A DNA stretch of 15,660 nt from an uncultured Verrucomicrobiota bacterium. Its GTDB lineage: Bacteria > Verrucomicrobiota > Verrucomicrobiia > Palsa-1439. This document shows positions 13,241 to 15,660 of the stretch, piece after piece (the first letter of the stretch is position 1; the number at the start of each line of letters is the position of its first letter). The DNA lies in NCBI GenBank assembly GCA_903825695.1, contig CAIKBP010000132.1, positions 1-15,660 of the forward strand. The letters run 5' to 3'. The notes beneath the pieces are model-generated. The model had not been told where the DNA came from, searched no databases, and saw only the letters and a list, made by a program, of their open reading frames with translations. The translations under genes and the position numbers were made by a program.

Positions 13241-13598
13241 GCTTGTGTCATGCGTCGTCTTGTATGCTTTGTAGTCCAAATAAACTAGGTATAAAAGCAG
13301 CGGAATAAGAATCAGCCCGCCTAGAATATTCCCGGTGGCCACGATGCTCGTTGGAAAGGGATAACAGTCGTTTATCAGAAGAAGTATCAAAAAAACAATG
13401 AAGCCGAAACTGACAATGTAGCCAAAACGCTGCGATGGCTGCGGAAGCTTCGGCTTGCTCTGCCGAATAAACAGCATAACTAAAAAAAGAACCAAGCTGC
13501 CACATAGTGAAAATAAAGCAAAATGCCCCATGCCAGAAACAACAACCAAGAGACGACAATCTTTGCTCGAATCGTGTTCATATTCTCAAGGCGCCTAA
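13148..13598 (-). mobile_element. Single integron-type gene cassette inserted at the end of bioD
   Basis: On the minus strand the insert starts at the crossover G|TTAGGC (13599/13598), carries one membrane-protein gene and ends with the attC-like site at G|TTAGCG (13148/13147). Total 451 bp, a usual cassette size. Removing it would join the bioD stop TAA to C-AATTTTAATAGG with nothing lost. No integrase gene and no second attC are in the window, so it fits a lone cassette at a secondary (non-attI) site. The cassette gene region is visibly richer in A and T than the genes on either side, as expected of foreign DNA. Confidence 0.7.
13235..13549 (-). CDS. Cassette-borne three-helix membrane protein, unknown function
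   Basis: A 104-residue reading frame with three membrane segments at about 9-28, 43-60 and 70-91 and a basic/polar end (YKAYKTTHDTSA). The stop TAA is inside the cassette core GCCTAAC, typical of cassette genes. The start is uncertain: TTG 13549 and ATG 13531 both lack a ribosome-binding site. A second frame begins with an ATG at 13581, 18 bases into the cassette, the usual place for a cassette gene start. It reads MNTIRAKIVVSWLLFLAWG and stops at 13480 just after a run of seven Ts. One extra T (or -1 slippage) there would fuse it into this frame at LVMLFIRQ. So the real gene may be 13581-13235 with a frameshift. No family recognised. Confidence 0.6.
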   Translation of the reverse strand: MVVVSGMGHFALFSLCGSLVLFLVMLFIRQSKPKLPQPSQRFGYIVSFGFIVFLILLLINDCYPFPTSIVATGNILGGLILIPLLLYLVYLDYKAYKTTHDTSA

Positions 13599-13748
13599 CA
13601 ATTTTAATAGGACAAAGTTACCGGCAAAAGACAAAGTCTGGAACCCGTTCCCTATGGACAGAAGACTACGCCTCGGGTTTTCACGTGTCAATTTGATTAC
13701 GGCGCTACGGTCATCCGGGGCGCATCTCAGCACCACCACCGTCCGGTA

Positions 13749-13860
13749 TGTCACCCTGAGCGAAGCGAAGGGTCTCTGTCGTTCTGGCTCTGCAAGCAGA
13801 AGATAAAGACTGAGATTCTTCGCTCGCCCCGAAAGCATTCGGGGCAAGCTCAGAATGACA
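13749..13860. repeat. 112-bp palindromic repeat, MITE-like
   Basis: The ends are inverted: TGTCACCCTGAGC at the left and GCTCAGAATGACA at the right (TGTCATTCTGAGC when reversed), 11 of 13 matching. Further in, GAAGCGAAGGGTCTC on the left resembles the reverse of GAGATTCTTCGCTC on the right, and CCCCGAA-AGCA-TTCGGGG at 13827-13844 forms its own hairpin. From memory, TGTCATTCTGAGCGAAGCGAAGAATC-type sequences occur as dispersed palindromic repeats in many environmental bacterial genomes. No coding capacity. Confidence 0.7.
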
Positions 13861-13910
13861 AGGCGTTGGGATCTGGTGGCAGAGACGCGCGCGTCCACTG
13901 GTCGTCGCCG

Positions 13911-13940
13911 TTGACATACCGTTTTGCCCGAGGTTAGGAT
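13911..13940 (+). promoter_or_regulatory. Sigma-70 type promoter for rubrerythrin
   Basis: A perfect -35 box TTGACA (13911-13916) is followed after 18 bp by TAGGAT (13935-13940). The predicted start leaves a leader of about 40 bases that contains the GGAGGA site before the ATG at 13987. Confidence 0.55.
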
Positions 13941-13986
13941 TCGAACGCTGGAAACACAAACCAAGCTCAAGCGATATGGAGGAACC

Positions 13987-14523
13987 ATGCCCGAATTGAA
14001 AGGAACTAGGACGGAGAAAAATCTACTGGCGGCGTTCGCCGGCGAGTCGCAGGCGCGGAACAAGTACACCTGGTTCGCTTCGGTAGCGAAAAAAGAGGGT
14101 TACGAGCAGATCGCTGCGTTCTTTCTAGAAACGGCGGAGCAGGAAAAGGAACATGCCAAACTGCACTTGAAAACATTGGGTGTTATTGGCGACACGCCAG
14201 CGAATCTGCGCGCTGCGGCAGGCGGCGAAAACGAGGAATGGACGGAGATGTACCCGCGCATGGCCAAGGAAGCGCGCGAAGAAGGATTCCTTGAGATCGC
14301 AAGGCTCTTTGAAGCCATCGCCAAGATTGAGCAATCACACGAGAAGCGCTACAGGGCGCTGCTAGCCAACATCGAGACCGGCGCCGTATTCCAGAAGAAA
14401 CAGAAAGTGCGTTGGGTGTGCCGCAACTGCGGATTCAGCTACGAAGGCACCAAGGCGATTGAGAAGTGTCCGGTCTGCGGACACCCGCAAAGTTTCTTCG
14501 AGGTCGCCGCGACCAACTACTGA
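13987..14523 (+). CDS. rbr: Rubrerythrin
   Basis: A 178-residue non-haem iron peroxidase that reduces hydrogen peroxide, mostly in anaerobes and microaerophiles. The N-terminal four-helix bundle (to about 125) carries the di-iron ligands: Glu20 (AGESQARNKY), Glu53-x2-His56 (EQEKEHAK), Glu95/Glu98 and Glu115-x2-His118 (EQSH). The C-terminal rubredoxin-like domain has Cys145-x2-Cys148 (CRNCG) and Cys161-x2-Cys164 (CPVCG) binding one iron. The ATG at 13987 is chosen over an upstream frame start at 13924 because GGAGGA lies three bases before it and the family N-terminus begins there. It has its own strong promoter and stands alone. Electron donor unknown. Suggests an organism that meets oxygen stress in a low-oxygen setting. 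Confidence 0.95.
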   Translation: MPELKGTRTEKNLLAAFAGESQARNKYTWFASVAKKEGYEQIAAFFLETAEQEKEHAKLHLKTLGVIGDTPANLRAAAGGENEEWTEMYPRMAKEAREEGFLEIARLFEAIAKIEQSHEKRYRALLANIETGAVFQKKQKVRWVCRNCGFSYEGTKAIEKCPVCGHPQSFFEVAATNY

Positions 14524-14647
14524 GTCGTAACGATGCCGCTTGGCGCCGTCGAACCCCGTGAATTCATTTTCGACTCCAAATATGGCCGCTCATTGACGAT
14601 TTGCCTTCGCCACAATCCGCCGTTAGGATGAGCGGGTGGAGGGCGGC

Positions 14648-15127
14648 ATGAGAACGTTTCTTATCGGGTGGATTCTGGGCGCACTGGTTGGCGGATTGGC
14701 CGTCTGGTATTTCTTGGAGGGCCGTCAGAGACCATCGGTGCAACAAAGCCAGTACGCCACCGCTGCCGCTATTGAACACGCGGTTGACGCCTTGAAGGGC
14801 AAGCTCGCGGCGTTGCATCTGACCGGCGACGACATCAAGGATGAATTGGCTCACACGGGCAGGGTCGTGCGTCGCTCGGCGCGTGATGCGGGTGCGGCCA
14901 TCGCCGATGCCACTGCAGACGCGCGGATCACTGCGAAGATCAAAGCCAAACTGGTTGCCGACCGGGAATTGTCGGCGTGGAATATTTCGGTCAACACCAC
15001 CGACGGTCATGTGACGCTTGCCGGCGGGGTCTCGACGCATGATCAGATCGGCAGAGCGATTTTGCTGGCCATGGAGACGGATGGCGTCCGCGACGTGATC
15101 TCCAATCTCAAAGTGACAGCTAAGTGA
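14648..15127 (+). CDS. BON-domain protein with N-terminal membrane anchor
   Basis: A 159-residue protein; ATG at 14648 with GGAGGG five bases upstream (a GTG at 14636 lacks this). Residues 4-23 (FLIGWILGALVGGLAVWYFL) form one glycine-rich membrane helix or uncleaved signal. Residues 30-85 are a helical, alanine-rich linker. Residues 91-157 are a single BON domain: DARITAKIKAKLVADRELSAWNISVNTTDGHVTLAGGVST, then the helix IGRAILLAMETDGVRDVISNL. BON domains occur in OsmY and related envelope-stress proteins and are thought to bind phospholipid. The large part would face outside the cytoplasm. It sits between rubrerythrin and the PolX gene, with a possible -10 like element GTTAGGAT at 14622, shared with the rubrerythrin promoter. 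Confidence 0.82.
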   Translation: MRTFLIGWILGALVGGLAVWYFLEGRQRPSVQQSQYATAAAIEHAVDALKGKLAALHLTGDDIKDELAHTGRVVRRSARDAGAAIADATADARITAKIKAKLVADRELSAWNISVNTTDGHVTLAGGVSTHDQIGRAILLAMETDGVRDVISNLKVTAK

Positions 15128-15172
15128 GTTTGTAACTGCGAAGAGATGTCGTAGCCACAGCGGAAGGGGTCG

Positions 15173-15660
15173 ATGGACAAAAAAGAAATCTCTGAGGTGT
15201 TTGAAGAGATCGGCACGCTGCTTGAGTTGAAAGGCGAGAATCCGTTCCGTGTCCGCGCATACTACAATGCCGCGCGGATGATTAGCAGCCTGCAGGAAGA
15301 CCTCCACAAACTGGTGGACGAACAGCGGCTCACCGAGATCAAGGGTATTGGGACCGATCTCGCCAAAAAAATCACCGAGATGGTGACGACAGACCACCTC
15401 GGGTTCCACGATGAGTTGAGGGCGTCGGTACCGCCAGGCCTGCTAGACATGCTCCGTATCCCCGGGTTCGGCCCGAAGAAGACCAGGGCGGTATACGAAA
15501 AGCTCAAGGTGGACTCGATTGAAAAACTTGAGGCAGCGTGCACGGCTGGCAAGGTTGCGCAGCTTGATGGGTTTGGTGAGCAATCACAGCAGAAAATCCT
15601 CGAAGGCATTGCGCTCATCCGTCGTTTCGGTTCGCGACATCACTACCATACCGCTTTAGC
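15173..15660 (+). CDS. polX: PolX-type DNA polymerase, N-terminal part (runs off the window)
   Basis: The first 162 residues of a protein still open at the window edge. GGAAGGGG lies just before the ATG at 15173. Residues 1-80 form the helical 8-kDa-like domain (ISEVFEEIGTLLELKGENPFRVRAYYNAARMI) with a first helix-hairpin-helix LTEIKGIGTDLAKKI at 53-67. A second is LDMLRIPGFGPKKTRAVYEKL at 91-111, and a third-like element GKVAQLDGFGEQSQQKILEGI follows at 126-146. This order is that of bacterial family X polymerases, which fill short gaps in base-excision repair. The nucleotidyl transferase core and the C-terminal PHP nuclease domain usual in bacterial PolX would lie beyond the window and cannot be checked here. 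Confidence 0.88.
   Translation, partial: MDKKEISEVFEEIGTLLELKGENPFRVRAYYNAARMISSLQEDLHKLVDEQRLTEIKGIGTDLAKKITEMVTTDHLGFHDELRASVPPGLLDMLRIPGFGPKKTRAVYEKLKVDSIEKLEAACTAGKVAQLDGFGEQSQQKILEGIALIRRFGSRHHYHTAL

Larger units (their letters stand above)
13599..13986. other. Gene-free stretch between the cassette and rubrerythrin
   Basis: I see no convincing coding region in these 388 bp on either strand. The stretch contains the 112-bp palindromic repeat at 13749-13860, a 12-bp palindrome GACGCGCGCGTC at 13884-13895 and the rubrerythrin promoter. The first 150 bp show nothing I can name. Confidence 0.6.

Noticed and set aside
13930..13952. TTCGAA with flanks resembling a tRNA T-loop
   Set aside because: The flanking bases do not form a T-stem on either strand and no other tRNA part is nearby; the stretch is better read as the rubrerythrin -10 region.
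14564..15409. Minus-strand ORF of 281 codons opposite the BON and PolX genes
   Set aside because: Both opposite-strand genes have recognisable domains and RBSs; this frame has none and crosses their intergenic gap.
1..15660. CRISPR array
   Set aside because: No regularly spaced repeats of 23-40 bp and no cas genes; the hexamer clusters at 614 and 1223 are too short and irregular.

Overview
The window looks like a chromosomal segment of a GC-rich bacterium, most likely in or near the Verrucomicrobiota / PVC group. That assignment is inferred from protein flavour (a small PUR-alpha-like protein, the integrase style, the ECF sigma / zinc anti-sigma cluster) and is not proven. No rRNA or complete tRNA gene was found.

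Layout. (1) Positions 1-2910 are the right end of an integrated mobile element. It holds the 3' part of a RepA-like AAA ATPase, a cargo gene for a three-helix membrane protein on the minus strand set between two clusters of TTGCAC-type repeats, a 54-residue ribbon-helix-helix protein overlapping a tyrosine integrase, and a 45-bp copy of the 3' half of a tRNA-Lys(CTT) gene as the attachment repeat. (2) From 2911 host sequence resumes: a possible eroded GIY-YIG remnant, a PUR-alpha-like protein, and a polyprenyl diphosphate synthase behind a promoter that sits so close to the ATG that the mRNA would be nearly leaderless. (3) Positions 4590-6995 are a tight cluster of an ECF sigma factor, a membrane anti-sigma factor with a zinc motif, and an exported HtrA/PDZ protein in which all three catalytic residues are replaced. 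(4) On the minus strand lie a class II fructose-bisphosphate aldolase, the manganese exporter MntP, and an unlisted 53-residue glycine-rich membrane protein. (5) priA, a GT-C glycosyltransferase and bioD form an operon joined by two ATGA stop/start overlaps. (6) Exactly at the bioD stop codon there is a 451-bp insert with the anatomy of an integron gene cassette: core sites GTTAGGC/GCCTAAC, a ~99-bp attC-like imperfect palindrome with a bulged base, and an AT-richer membrane-protein gene whose stop codon lies in the core site. (7) After a 112-bp palindromic repeat come rubrerythrin, a BON-domain lipoprotein-like/membrane-anchored protein, and the start of a PolX-type DNA polymerase that runs off the window.

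The two most noteworthy items are the sigma/anti-sigma/pseudo-HtrA cluster, which suggests envelope-stress signalling with a protease-fold sensor that cannot cut, and the lone attC cassette inserted at a non-integron site. The element cargo gene and its flanking repeats are a third candidate. Functional statements are from motif reading only; no database search was possible.
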